From Mycobacterium deserti (GTDB taxonomy: Bacteria; Actinomycetota; Actinomycetes; Mycobacteriales; Mycobacteriaceae): a stretch of DNA of 64,000 nt. The notes under the pieces are model-generated. The model was not told the origin of the DNA and searched no databases. It worked only from the letters and a program-made list of their open reading frames with translations. Location of the stretch: positions 1-64,000 of the forward strand of contig NZ_JAODWD010000002.1 of assembly GCF_025345615.1 (NCBI RefSeq), given 5' to 3'. This document shows, one piece after another, positions 38,149-48,221 of the stretch. The stretch's first letter is position 1; the number at the start of each line of letters is the position of its first letter. Made by a program: the position numbers and the translations under genes.

Positions 38149-38360
38149 ACATCTCGTGCATCCATGTCGCCTTTCGTCGGGCGAAGAGTTGGCGGCTTGA
38201 GCGCGTGCGCAAGCACTCGTCGGTGAGGATGATCTGGGCGTGGCGCACAGCCGGTCGATCATGGCTGCGGCGACGCCAAAGTGGGTGTCACCCAACGTGA
38301 ATATGATCCCCGTGAATAATGCTGGCTACCGCCCGGACGGTCGGCACATTGCTTCCGCGG
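38149..38360. other. Intergenic stretch between convergent genes
   Basis: No supported gene; the operon and the LysR remnant converge here. Confidence 0.4.
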
Positions 38361-39295
38361 TCAATCCCCGGGGCATCTTGCCGTTCCGCCGTCATGCGCC
38401 TGCTGGCGGTTCCGGATCTCGTGCACAATATCAATAAGGGGCCGCAGTAGTGGGTCGTCGTCCTGTTCAGGCCGCCATAACGCCACTTCGCAGACCTGCA
38501 CATCGAGATCACCCACAGGCCGCCAGACGGCCTCTCCCAACATCAAGACGCGCACCTGGTTCTCGGGCATAAACGTCATCGCATCACCGCTGGCGACTAG
38601 GGTGAGGAGGGCTTCCAGATCAACGACTTCGGCCATCACTTGCAAGGTAATGGCGCGCATGCCAACCGCGACGATGATGTCATCATGCAGTCGCGGATAC
38701 AGTGAACGCGGTTGCATCAGCACCGATTCACCTCGCAAGTCGGCCATCATGAGGTTCGGCCGTGCCGCGAGGGGGTGGTCATGCGCCAGCACGACTCCGA
38801 GTCGCTCGCAGGTCACCTCGGTATGGCGTAACGACCGATCTGTGGGTGGGTAGTTGCCGTACCCGAAGTCGATCTTCCCAGAGTGAAGTGCTTCCCACTG
38901 TTCGGCGCTGCTCATGGGCGTGAGCCGCACCGTAATTCGGGGGTGCCGACGACGAAAAGCCACCACGATTGAGCCCAACGTGCCGAAATATGCACTGCCA
39001 GTTTCGAACCGATAGCGAGGGTCCCTATTTTGCCCTGCGCCATCAGCTGGGTCTCCTGGACTGCGTCCTCGACGGTGGCGATGACCCCGCGCGCTTTCGT
39101 CGCGAAGTGTTGTCCGGCGGGTGTGAGGCGCACACCGCGTCCCGCGGGCTCGAGGAGTTCGACCCCTATCTCTGCCTGCAGGTCACGCATCTGGCGACTC
39201 AGTGGTGACTGGGAGACGTGGAGCCGCTCGGCGGCACGCCGGAAATTCTCTTCCTCAGCAACGACGATGAAGTAGCGCAGGTGTCGAAGTTCCAT
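38361..39295 (-). pseudogene. Frameshifted LysR-family regulator
   Basis: The first frame (39295 to about 38975) has the LysR HTH: MELRHLRYFIVVAEEENFRR, AAERLHVSQSPLSRQMRDLQ and LLEPAGRGVRLTPAG. The second frame (38978-38361) carries the effector domain (VVAFRRRHPRITVRL, then LGVVLAHDHPLA). A one-base shift near 38975 separates them. Total length of about 310 residues is normal. It faces the FAD-hydroxylase operon and may once have regulated it, or the shift may be a sequencing error. Confidence 0.82.
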
Positions 39296-40389
39296 TAGTA
39301 CCTAAACCGGAATTGAGACGTATCAACTCAAGAATACTTTAACAAGGTCTTGGACAGTGAAATGATGCCGCGCCGGAATTGACCTAATAGATGCACGAAC
39401 AGACGGGTTCAAGCACCATTGACCGTGTTAACCGTAAGCGGGCAGGGTTAACGTCGAAGTTCATGGTGACGAGTTCCTTCTTGCCACCATCCAGATTGTT
39501 GCCGTCATCGAGCCGTGCATCGGCGGCTTCCCGATCCGACGCGTGCTGCGGGCAGTTCCCGGGATCACCAACTTGTACCGGCGACTTGATGCGCCGCAGC
39601 GGTGCGCCAGGTGTGGGCACCGGAAACACCTCGAATGGTAGCACTGCCGAAGTAATTCAGGATCCACCAAGACTGATGGGTAGGCACCACGCATTCGATA
39701 TAGTTGCGACGCAGGTGACTCACTTGAGAATTGACTCGCTTTTTGCGACCCATATCTTGATCGCGCGCGTTCCGCAATGTGTCGATATAGTGGACGAATT
39801 CGGTCCAATCGATCAGCCGCACCCATGCGCCCGGGAGAGTGCCGCGTGCAAGTAGACGGGCGAAATCAGTATTGGGTGGCATAAGTTCCTCGGGCTCCAA
39901 GGCGTTACCGAAGGCGGCTCGTCGACGTCGAATCCAGACTGTGGTCATAGGCCAGTTGGCTACGTGTCGTTTTGCCAGCCCAAATTCCGCCGACTCCACC
40001 AGATCCTTCTCGTGAGAGCGTGTCCTAACTCGGTGGAGCCCGTGCGCTACGGTGGCAATCCACGACGTAAACCTCGCAACAGAGTCGCAGCGAGAAGATC
40101 GAACTGTGGTCGACGATGCAGGTCGCGCGGACTTCGCCGCCGGAAAGATCGCCGGGCCCCCTCGCTCCACGGAATCGACTCGCCCCAACGGGGTGCCAAC
40201 CGGGCCCGACATCAACGCGCCAGAAAGTTTCGACGTCGACAGGTACGCGACGATGATCTATCAGGCCAATCTCAGGCTGGGATTGACCTACGCGCAGATC
40301 GGGTACAACACGACACCGAAATTGCGGCATGTCCTCACACAGGCCTCTGCGGCGTCGACGGTTCGGCGCCGCCGTTCTCGTCCGACATA
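39296..40389. other. About 1.1 kb without a recognised gene
   Basis: A minus-strand frame at 40215-39565 is long (216 codons) but has no family motif that I recognise. It may be part of the decayed element to its right. Confidence 0.35.
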
Positions 40390-40567
40390 ACCAGTACCTG
40401 CCGGAGTAGTTCCGTTGTCCCTGATACCACGGGAACGTCCGCCATGGGCGGCCCCCAGCGACAACCTCGGCGTCTACCGCGCCCCAGGTCGTTGAGACCT
40501 TATTGCCGTCAGCGTCTTTGAACCATGCCTCGGCGAAGTCACTTTCTATGGTTACGGCTGTCTTCAT
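40390..40567 (-). pseudogene. TnsA-like endonuclease N-terminal remnant
   Basis: The frame reads MKTAVTIESDFAEAW, then AEVVAGGRPWRTFPWYQGQ and RNYSGRYW, the start of actinobacterial TnsA-like transposase endonuclease subunits. The expected continuation with the catalytic Glu/Asp appears only in another frame, if at all. It suggests a decayed Tn7-like element next to the repeat arrays at 40676 and 41660. Confidence 0.4.
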
Positions 40568-40675
40568 GGCCGCTGCCCTTCGGTTGTCCCCTCCCAGCCG
40601 ATGTCGACGTTCGGTCGCGATCAATTTTCAGCGCCAGAAACGACGCTATACCTCGCCAATCTCGTTGGCAACGTT

Positions 40676-40727
40676 GGTCTTAACGTAGGGTCTTAAGGTG
40701 TCGTCTTAGTCTGTGGTCTTAACCTAG
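40676..40727 (+). repeat. Four 13-bp tandem direct repeats
   Basis: Units begin at 40676, 40689, 40702 and 40715. They read GGTCTTAACGTAG, GGTCTTAAGGTGT, CGTCTTAGTCTGT and GGTCTTAACCTAG. The period is exactly 13 bp. They lie upstream of the TnsA-like remnant. They could be protein-binding iterons. Confidence 0.75.
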
Positions 40728-40956
40728 AAGAACACCACAATTCCTCGGATAGGTGCGCAGCCGGCGGCGCTTGTTGGTTCTTCCTTTGGTTCCGAAAACA
40801 TCCCGACAGCCGACAGTACGGCGCCGAAGACGGCGTGACTACGTGCGGCGAGTCCTTCGAGGCAGGAGTCCAGCGCTTCGCCTTCGACTGCGGTGCGGCG
40901 ATCGGCAAGCGTCGGAGAGGATTCACCTCGCACCCATTCGCGCCGCTTAGCCTTAC

Positions 40957-41616
40957 TTAGGCGGAATGACGCAGCGCCTCATACAAACTCGTGAAGGCCG
41001 AAACCTCGGCGTTTAGGAGGGCGTCGAAGCCTCTCGGCAAGGGCGAGCTCGCTCGATGCAGTTTCGCCCGGCGGATGTCAAGGACTGCCGGCCTGCCGAT
41101 GCTAGAAGGAATCGCCAACTCAACGATGCGGTTGGCTATCCGTGCCGCATCACTGGTGAGTTCAGGCTCCTTGTAGTACAGCCACACGAGGTCTCGTTGA
41201 TTCCTCGATCGAACGATGATGGGCGGCGAGACTCTGACCACTAAGTCCTGTCGACGCCAATCCTCGCCACGAGGATTCACTACGACGTCCTTGCCTCTGC
41301 GCCAGCGCTGCCAACCGCTGGTCAACGCTTGGTAGTGCTCTTTCTTCCTCACGCTGCAAGACTCGCATACCTGGTTAGTTCGGCTCACGTCGTCCCGATT
41401 TGCGATGCCGTCGAGCACAGCTTTTCTCATGGGACCGTAGAAATCGCGTTCAAACGGATAGGGTTCGGCGTACATGCTGACGGTGTCTGCGACAGCTGCA
41501 ATCCTCCCTGTGCTGCGAGCGCACACGAAGTCGACGAAGCCGCCAAGACGGATCTCTATGGCAGATGCATCAGCCACAGTCGTCTCCAATCCAGTAGCGT
41601 AGAGTTGGCGCGCCAC
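40957..41616 (-). CDS. Hypothetical protein beside a repeat cluster
   Basis: The product has 219 residues and I do not recognise it. It contains a CESC pair near residue 85, a W-rich segment (GWQRWRRGKDVVV) and several RRQD/RSRNQRD charged stretches that could contact nucleic acid. The GTG at 41616 has no good ribosome site, and the frame continues upstream without a start to a TGA. The six-repeat cluster begins 44 bp upstream and probably controls it. It may be cargo or machinery of the decayed element. Confidence 0.5.
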   Translation of the reverse strand: MARQLYATGLETTVADASAIEIRLGGFVDFVCARSTGRIAAVADTVSMYAEPYPFERDFYGPMRKAVLDGIANRDDVSRTNQVCESCSVRKKEHYQALTSGWQRWRRGKDVVVNPRGEDWRRQDLVVRVSPPIIVRSRNQRDLVWLYYKEPELTSDAARIANRIVELAIPSSIGRPAVLDIRRAKLHRASSPLPRGFDALLNAEVSAFTSLYEALRHSA

Positions 41617-41659
41617 GGCTGCGTCGCCCAGATCTACCGGGTGCCAAGATAATCATCAG

Positions 41660-41844
41660 TCTCACTTCCTTGTCATATATGGCCTCGGGATGACATCCGA
41701 GATGAGAATGTGACATTTCGAATGAGAACCGACAGCAATTGATGTAGGTTCTCAGATTCGGTGTCATATGAAGACGTCTTGACATGGCATAACACAACCC
41801 GTCTCATGTTGTGTCATCTGCGATTTGTCTCAGATTCGTGTCAT
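41660..41844. repeat. Cluster of six TCTCA-N(5-7)-TGTCA repeats
   Basis: Plus-strand copies start at 41660, 41750, 41802 and 41828 (for example TCTCAGATTCGGTGTCAT). Inverted copies lie at 41690-41707 and 41711-41727. A T tract follows the last copy. Such clusters are seen at replication origins, large operators and ends of Tn7-like elements. Confidence 0.75.
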
Positions 41845-42107
41845 TTTTTTTCAGTCATACCGAAGATGCCCGGCGGCGACGGTGGGTGCCCGCGCACAGC
41901 CCGTGAAGCCGATGCGTTTCTTGTTTCGTCACGTGGCCGCCAATCCATCCGCCGATAAGCGCATCCAATGGATGCGAGCCGACTGGCCGATCAGCTATCC
42001 GATGACGTTGTTCGCTATGCCTGTAGGACTGCAATCGCTTAATGCGAAAGACCCTCGGACAAAATCCGTGAATTGTACTCTCTAACAAACTTTTAAAGAG
42101 CCTTCAC

Positions 42108-42127
42108 GGATAATCGTCATTATCCAT
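42108..42127. repeat. GGATAA-N6-TTATCC inverted repeat, left copy
   Basis: GGATAATCGTCATTATCCAT is a 7/4/7 dyad. A close relative (61829-61850) lies at the other end of the defence island. It is 17 bp beyond the stop of the IS30 fragment. Confidence 0.6.
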
Positions 42128-42143
42128 GGCGCTTGCTAGCGGT

Positions 42144-42300
42144 CTAAGCAACAGCGGTCGGTTTGATCGAGTTGGAGAGTAGTTCGTCGAGGGCTTCGGC
42201 GCGTGTTTTCCAGTCCAGTGTCTGGCGGGGTCGGCGGTTGAGCTTGCTGGCGACGTAGTCGAGGTAGTCGTCGAGAAACACCGACAGGTCAGTGCCTTGG
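42144..42300 (-). mobile_element. IS30-family transposase C-terminal fragment
   Basis: The minus strand reads [20 protein letters not shown], then [20 protein letters not shown]. This is the conserved C-terminus of IS30 transposases (normally LN.RPR.TL.WKTPAE). Only about 50 codons remain. Confidence 0.75.
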
Positions 42301-42448
42301 GCTTCGAGCGAAGCTCGAGCCGCCGCCTGAAAGGCTGTGGCTGTCTGCGTCAGGTACCTGTTGGACGACCGTCATGCGGGTAATCATCGCTATTGTTCCC
42401 CCTTTGCACCATACTGGGGCCAGGCAGTCAACATGAGGGGTTCGTACA

Positions 42449-43039
42449 TTGGGCCATTACCAGCAACGTCAACTCGAAGCGTTCGCGGCTCGCGTGGCGG
42501 CAACAACCGTTGATCCAACTCGACACAAATGTTTTATTTCGTACCACGCAGCCGATGTGGACGAGGTCGCAGCGTTCATTGATAGTTTTGGGACGGAGTT
42601 TATTGCTAAGACTGTCGGTGTTACCGATGAAGATGACTTCATCGACAGCGAGGACTCAGACTACATAATGGATCAAATACGTACAAAGTATCTGGGGAAT
42701 TCGACGGTAACTATTGCGTTGATGGGAAAGTGCACCTGGGCTCGACGGTATGTCGATTGGGAAATCTATTCATCGCTGCGGGACAGCAAGTTGAGTAAAG
42801 TCAACGGATTGTTGGCTATTCAGCTACCTAGTGGCGGCGATCTGCAGGCCCGTATCAATGATAACGTCAAGCGCACGGAGAGCGGCGTGGATAAAGGGTA
42901 CGCCCGCTCGAAAACCTACCCAACTTCAAAAAGTTCGCTGCGAAGCTGGATCAGCGATGCTTTTACCGCACGGACCAGTCGCGACCATCTAATCGATAAT
43001 TCGCGAGCGCGGCGGCTTAGTAGCGCTTCGTGCTTCTGA
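42449..43039 (+). CDS. ThsB-like TIR-fold protein (MTH538/DUF1863 type), copy 1
   Basis: The product has 196 residues. The TIR-like domain (about 25-130) shows KCFISYHAADVDEV, an acidic insertion, then STVTIALMGKCTWARRYVDW and EIYSSLR. This is the MTH538/DUF1863 family to which the Thoeris signalling enzyme ThsB belongs; such TIRs make cyclic ADP-ribose signals from NAD. A TTG start at 42449 has AGGGG at good spacing. The segment GKCTWARRYVDWEI is identical to the copy at 59600. No ThsA partner is adjacent, so this copy may work with another gene in the island. Confidence 0.75.
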   Translation: MGHYQQRQLEAFAARVAATTVDPTRHKCFISYHAADVDEVAAFIDSFGTEFIAKTVGVTDEDDFIDSEDSDYIMDQIRTKYLGNSTVTIALMGKCTWARRYVDWEIYSSLRDSKLSKVNGLLAIQLPSGGDLQARINDNVKRTESGVDKGYARSKTYPTSKSSLRSWISDAFTARTSRDHLIDNSRARRLSSASCF

Positions 43040-43143
43040 GATAGGTGTTGTCGCTTTCGAGTCGTTGCCTCGCCACCGTGCGGCTATATCGCGCTACGCC
43101 GAAACGCCAATCTCTGAATCTATGGGCATCACACCGTGCCTGA

Positions 43144-44667
43144 TCAGTCCGACTGATGGTGCACAAGTTCGTTCGCGGCACTCCTGAGCGCAGGCATGTC
43201 GATGCCCATCGCGTGTAGCGCGACGCTAGCGTCATGGTCGGCGGCAAGGAGCGCGACTAGCACGTGTTCCGCCTTTACTCCGGTGTTGGCTCCGTCGGCC
43301 AGTTCGATGGCGTGCGTGACCACTTGCCGCGCGGCGTCGCTCATGTTGTCCAGCGCGAGGGGGTCCACTCTCCGGGAGGCAACTGGTGTCAGCGCCGAAT
43401 CACGAACTTCGAGCCCGATGAACTCGGCAATCGAACCGTGCTCCCGAGGCAGCATGCTACCGCGGACGATCTCCTGGGACATAAGGATCGTGGCGCCGAA
43501 CGACACCCAGTCTCGCCGATCTGAGACATAGAAGCATGGTTGACCTTCGTCGTCGACGCCGATCGCGGTGACCGTCCGCAGTAGCACGCCCAGCCAGGCG
43601 CCGGTCTCCTTTTCCTGCTGCACTTGGTCGAAGTCGATCCCGAGTTGGCCCAGTACGCGGTGCAGGCGATTCCAGGCCTGCGACTCATCGACCGGCGGTA
43701 GCAGCACGGTCGCTTTCTGTGCAAGCCCCCACTTGCGCAGATGCGTAAGCTCCCAACGCAATCCATCGGTCACTCCGGCCACTAGGATGATGCTGTCGAC
43801 CCGCTTCGCGGTTTCCTCGACCTCTGACTGCCAGCCCTCATCGGAGACGTAGGTGCGTACAGCCCCGAGCTCGGGCAGCGGCTCGCCGGGCTTGCCTATG
43901 GCGACAAGTGGCGACTCGGACGACACGAGGAACGCCATGAGTTCCTCGAACCTCACCGTTAGGCCGTCGAACACACCGAGCAGGCCCACATTCGGGTTCG
44001 GTGCACGGAACCGCATCGCGTCGTCGTTGAACGAGCGGAGGAACAGGGTGTCCTCGTTGGTGGCGTCCCGGCCGAACCGGCCCGGCATGCCTGTCGCTAG
44101 GGTGCGTTTTGCGGTGCTCGTGGCAAGTCCGGCCGCCGCGAGCAGCGCCAGAGCTGACAACATCTGTATCGCCCAATGCCACACGCTGGCACCAGCGTCG
44201 GCGAACCGTGCGGCTGACCAGATCCCCACTACTCCGGCCAACAATATGGCCCAACTGATCACCGCGTAAATACCACCGCGCAGGGCGGCACTTGTGTTGC
44301 CGAACCGTCTCGCATTCGCGATCTGTTCGATCACACTTTGGGGACTGAGTTGCGGCAACAGGATCAACCACAGCAACAGCGAACTCAGCCACCATGGCAT
44401 TCCACGGCTCAACAACGCCACAGCAACCGCAACCAGCAGGGCGGGCCAAGCCATCGACCGGACCATCGCCAGGCGACGAAGCTTTCCCATCGCCGGATGG
44501 TCGACCGGGCGGATCCGAACACCCGCCGCCTCGGCGTGGGCGAACGCGGCGTAGTGCTGGACTCCCCACTTGTGCGTCCATCGTCTCAGCCTGAAGTCGG
44601 GCGACCGCAAGTAGGATAGCGTGTTGACCAACACCGCGAGTGCGGCGAGCGTCACGATCACCGGCAC
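43144..44667 (-). CDS. Membrane protein with FLRSF domain and C-terminal Clp-N domain
   Basis: The product has 507 residues. About four to six hydrophobic segments lie within residues 1-190. A soluble domain at about 200-340 starts FLRSFNDDAMRF and contains VDSIILVAGVTDGLRWEL, which has a Rossmann/TIR-like look. The last 80 residues form a Clp N-terminal (double Clp-N) repeat: MSDAARQVVTHAIELA then GVKAEHVLVALLAAD. I know of no assigned function for this mix. The divergent gene at 44769 also has a Clp-N domain. A membrane-linked effector with a substrate-recruiting Clp-N tail is an inference. Confidence 0.65.
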   Translation of the reverse strand: MPVIVTLAALAVLVNTLSYLRSPDFRLRRWTHKWGVQHYAAFAHAEAAGVRIRPVDHPAMGKLRRLAMVRSMAWPALLVAVAVALLSRGMPWWLSSLLLWLILLPQLSPQSVIEQIANARRFGNTSAALRGGIYAVISWAILLAGVVGIWSAARFADAGASVWHWAIQMLSALALLAAAGLATSTAKRTLATGMPGRFGRDATNEDTLFLRSFNDDAMRFRAPNPNVGLLGVFDGLTVRFEELMAFLVSSESPLVAIGKPGEPLPELGAVRTYVSDEGWQSEVEETAKRVDSIILVAGVTDGLRWELTHLRKWGLAQKATVLLPPVDESQAWNRLHRVLGQLGIDFDQVQQEKETGAWLGVLLRTVTAIGVDDEGQPCFYVSDRRDWVSFGATILMSQEIVRGSMLPREHGSIAEFIGLEVRDSALTPVASRRVDPLALDNMSDAARQVVTHAIELADGANTGVKAEHVLVALLAADHDASVALHAMGIDMPALRSAANELVHHQSD

Positions 44668-44768
44668 AGCGTCACCTTCACATCGATCCCCGAGTGTGTC
44701 GTCTTAAGAACGATATTGTGCAACGCTCCCTCTTGCGGTGGTTCGATGTAGCTGATAATCGTCGCGCA

Positions 44769-47519
44769 TGAAACTCTCCGAATCGTTCGGGCTGCTGGGC
44801 ATCTCAACGCTCGGGGATTCCGACAGCAAGTATGACCGGTACCTCCCCCGGCTGGACCGCGACGTTCCATCGCCTTTTCCGAAATCGACGGCAGACGCAT
44901 CGAATCAGCGAGGGTCCGTGAGGTCGCGCAGTGGGTGAGCACCCTTGAGGACAACGATGACCTCGCCCACGCCGTCCTCTCCTCTGGCAAGCGGAACCTG
45001 CGCACGATCGGCGCGAAGTCGACCATGTACGTCACCGACGCGCGAGTCGCGTTCGTCCAGGACAAGGTGACGTCAGCCAATGAGCGGGTTGTCGGCCACA
45101 TCCGGTACCCGTGGGTCGATGCGATCATCTGGCGTCCACGGCAAGGCAGATTCAAGCTGCCGAAGCTTCAAATCTGGATGCACGAGGACTTCCCGGTCAA
45201 GCACCTCGGATCGTGGGACCACTACATCGACTTGAATTCGACGACTCCGTAAATACCGCTGCGGTCGCACTCGACCTCGCGCGGCGAGTGTCCGCACACA
45301 ACCTCGCACACGGGGCTCCCGCCTGGACTCACGACCGGCTACGCGAGCAATCCCAGATCACACAATTGCCTGAACCGGACGAGACCGGTGCCGGGCTGTG
45401 GGAATGTCCGGCGAGTGTTGCATGCCCATACGGCGCCGAGTACATCAACGACTCCGCGACCCGGGCGGAGTGGATCGGCCGTGGCGGGCAGGCGCCTGAG
45501 GCTGAGCCGGTGGCCGAATCGGAGGAGCCGGAACAACGTGCGCCCTCACTGATCATCCTCAAACGCATGCTTGCCCGCGGAAAGTCGATCGCACGGGAGC
45601 GAGGTCACTCCGTGGTCGGAACCGACGATCTACTCCTTGCATTGCTCATCGATGTCGATACCCCCGTCGGCCAGCTCATGGAACAGCATGGCGCCGACTA
45701 TGATTCGGTGAAACTCCAACTCGCCGCCAGCCAGCCGCGGTACGGGCCGCAGCCACAATCCCGCCGGCCGCATAGCATAAGGGTGGGGAATCGAAAGTTG
45801 GGCTTCACCGTCGCGCTCGGACTTCTGAAGTCGATGCGCGGAATCGCGAGCAGGGAAGCCGCCGACGATCACGAAGGCGCATTGGCGCACGGACAGCAAC
45901 TCGATGCGCTGGCCGAACGCTCCGGCATCTCGACCCTGCGAGCCTTCGCGCACGTCCAGGTCGGCAGCTCAAACTTGGCACTTGGACGACTTAACCCGGC
46001 GCACAACGCATTTGCGGCTGCGGCGGCGCTACACTCTGCGCCGACAGTCACCTGGTCGGTGTTTGCGCCGAAGATAGATCCCATCGAAGTCGTCGACGAC
46101 GCGCTCTACGGACTCTGCGAAGTTGCCGATCAGCGGAACGACGCGGACAAGTCGGCCGAGATTGCTGCGCTAGAACACCTCCGCGAGTTCCGAACGCAGT
46201 ACGGCTCCGACGAGACTGCCGCGTGGACGGCTGAGAGGCTTGCGCGCATCCATGCGGTAAACGAGGATTTCGCCACTGCGGCCCGGTGGGGCGAAATCGC
46301 AGTCGAAGAGTATCGGCGGGCGGGCGCCGCCGAGGGTGCTGCCAATGCGGCCAGGAGTGTCGCAGAGTCCTATAGGCGATCGGGGAATCCCGAGCGCGGG
46401 CTCGCAGCGGCCGAACAGGCTATCGAAGGGGCGGTTGTTGCGTGTAACAAGGCGCCCGAAGTGTCCGCGCGGTTCGAGCGGGCGCGGGCGAACAGGGCGC
46501 TGGGTAAACCGACGGAGGCTTGGCAGGAGTTTAGTTCTGCTCCTGCCCGATGAGCGCCGACGGAATCCGTCGATGGCCCGCGCGATCGTCATCGAAATGG
46601 CAGAGATCGACGTCGTTGCAGGCGCTGCTCACGCGGTCGCGCTCGCCGACACGAACGTGGTATTCAATGGACCGCGATCTGCAGAGATCACCCTCTCTGC
46701 GGCTCGCTCAGTACTCACGGACATCGACGAAGCTCGGCGGTTCCTGATGCATTCTGTCCGATTCGCCGTCGGTGTGTTGACGCATCCCGACACGGTCGAC
46801 GGAAACGTCGACCGCGCGTTTAGCACTCTCAGTGGTGCGCTCACCGCGTCGGATGACCCGCAATTCACGCACCAAGCAGTGCAAATGCTCGTGGGCCCGC
46901 TGCGGCTCCTTGCCCCGGAGCGCCTGCGGCGACAGGAATGCCTCGACTGCCTGAAGGTTCTTGACAACGCAGAACGGTATGGCGTGCTGGCGGCGCTTGC
47001 CACGCCGATTGTCGACCGGCTCGCCGAACCGCCGCGGACGACGCGCATCCGACCAGCGGTGACTTGGTGGCTCTGGTACGCCGGCAATGGGAGCTGAGCC
47101 GCGGGATGAAGTTCTCAGGTCTGGAGGAAGCGGCCCTCGCAGTGCATGAAGACTTGATCAGTTGGATGAGGAAGGCAGCCGACATTTCATCCTCGGAGCG
47201 GGCACGTCTCGGGTTTTACCTCACGAGCTACGGCGTCGACCTGATGGGGGCGAAGCGGTACGACGATGCCTACGACACGCAGACCGAAGGCATCACCCTG
47301 CTGCGAGCGCTGATGTCCGCGGGCGAGGATTGCGCGAGTGTCCTCGTCAGCGCGCTGCAACTTCACGCTCAACTCGCCGCCCTGAGCGGAGACCGCCCCG
47401 CGCAACGATCGCGACTGGAAGAGGCCCTCACCGTGATCGACAGCGCCGGCGCCGCGGACTGGGTAGACGAGGCGCGGACAGAGATCCAGGCCAAACTCGA
47501 CGCGGCGGACAATGCGTGA
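44769..47519 (+). pseudogene. Frameshifted Clp-N/TPR-like protein gene
   Basis: One long product is spread over five frame segments, with shifts near 44870, 45235, 46535 and 47065. The N-terminal part reads FSEIDGRR then VSTLEDNDDLAHAVLSSGKR. A Clp-N domain follows (LKRMLARGKSIARERGHSVV then GTDDLLLALLIDVDTP), then a long helical-repeat region of TPR type to the end. The joined product would exceed 880 residues. The number of shifts argues for decay, but the amino-acid pattern is well conserved, so sequencing error must be excluded. It is divergent from the membrane/Clp-N gene. Confidence 0.65.
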
Positions 47520-47586
47520 CGCCGTGGCCGGCGGTCATTCCTTTCATATTGCGAGCGCCCGTATCTCGCCTCGACCAGCGCCGCGT

Positions 47587-48144
47587 CTACGTTGCGGCCT
47601 GGCGCGCAGCGGTCACGAAGGCTTCCCAGCGGGGACGTTTCGACTCGTCGTCGAGTGATCTCTCCACGTTGACGACGGTCGACGTCTCATCAGTAAATGC
47701 GATCTTGATGACGGTCGGATAGAACTCCGACGTACCGCGGCCGAATTCTCGATTCCGCGAGATGTAGCGAACCGCGACGATCTCAAACGCCGTGACCGTA
47801 CTCACCGGCCGCGACCAAGCAGTTGTTAATGCTGGCTCAACCGGATTGCCGAGCCCCCTGCCTTGTCGCCGCTGATCGTCCTCGCCGTAGTCGTAGTTGT
47901 CTGTCTCATATTTGGCCTCCACGAATGCGATGGAATCGACAGAGAAAGCCCAGAGCTTCCAGACCGTGTCAGGCTCCGGGCTGAGCAACGTATGGGAAGC
48001 AACTATGTTGTCGGCGGTCCCGACGAGCGTCCGCAGTGTGAGAATGAGGCTGTAGGGCGGCAGGCGTACAGCCCCACCAGGCGCATTGGCTGCGTAGGTG
48101 TGTCGGTCGATTTGCGCCCATTCTTGCTCGCTGGGTGGGATCAT
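47587..48144 (-). CDS. Hypothetical protein
   Basis: The product has 185 residues and I do not recognise it. It is mostly beta-type with repeated hydrophobic strands (SLILTLRTLVGTADNIVASH, then FEIVAVRYISRN), suggesting a PH-like or barrel fold. GGAGAGC lies before the GTG/ATG start. It converges with the broken Clp-N/TPR gene and precedes, on the same strand, the broken TIR gene by 77 bp. Confidence 0.55.
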   Translation of the reverse strand: MIPPSEQEWAQIDRHTYAANAPGGAVRLPPYSLILTLRTLVGTADNIVASHTLLSPEPDTVWKLWAFSVDSIAFVEAKYETDNYDYGEDDQRRQGRGLGNPVEPALTTAWSRPVSTVTAFEIVAVRYISRNREFGRGTSEFYPTVIKIAFTDETSTVVNVERSLDDESKRPRWEAFVTAARQAAT

Positions 48145-48221
48145 CGCGGGGCTCTCCTCTCAGAATGAGAGGGAGGCTAGTCGCGGATCCCGACATGTTC
48201 GGCGCGAGCGTCGCACAGCGA

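Noticed and set aside
40676-41844. A plasmid origin with iterons
   Set aside because: Repeats are suggestive, but no replication-initiator or partition gene is recognisable nearby.
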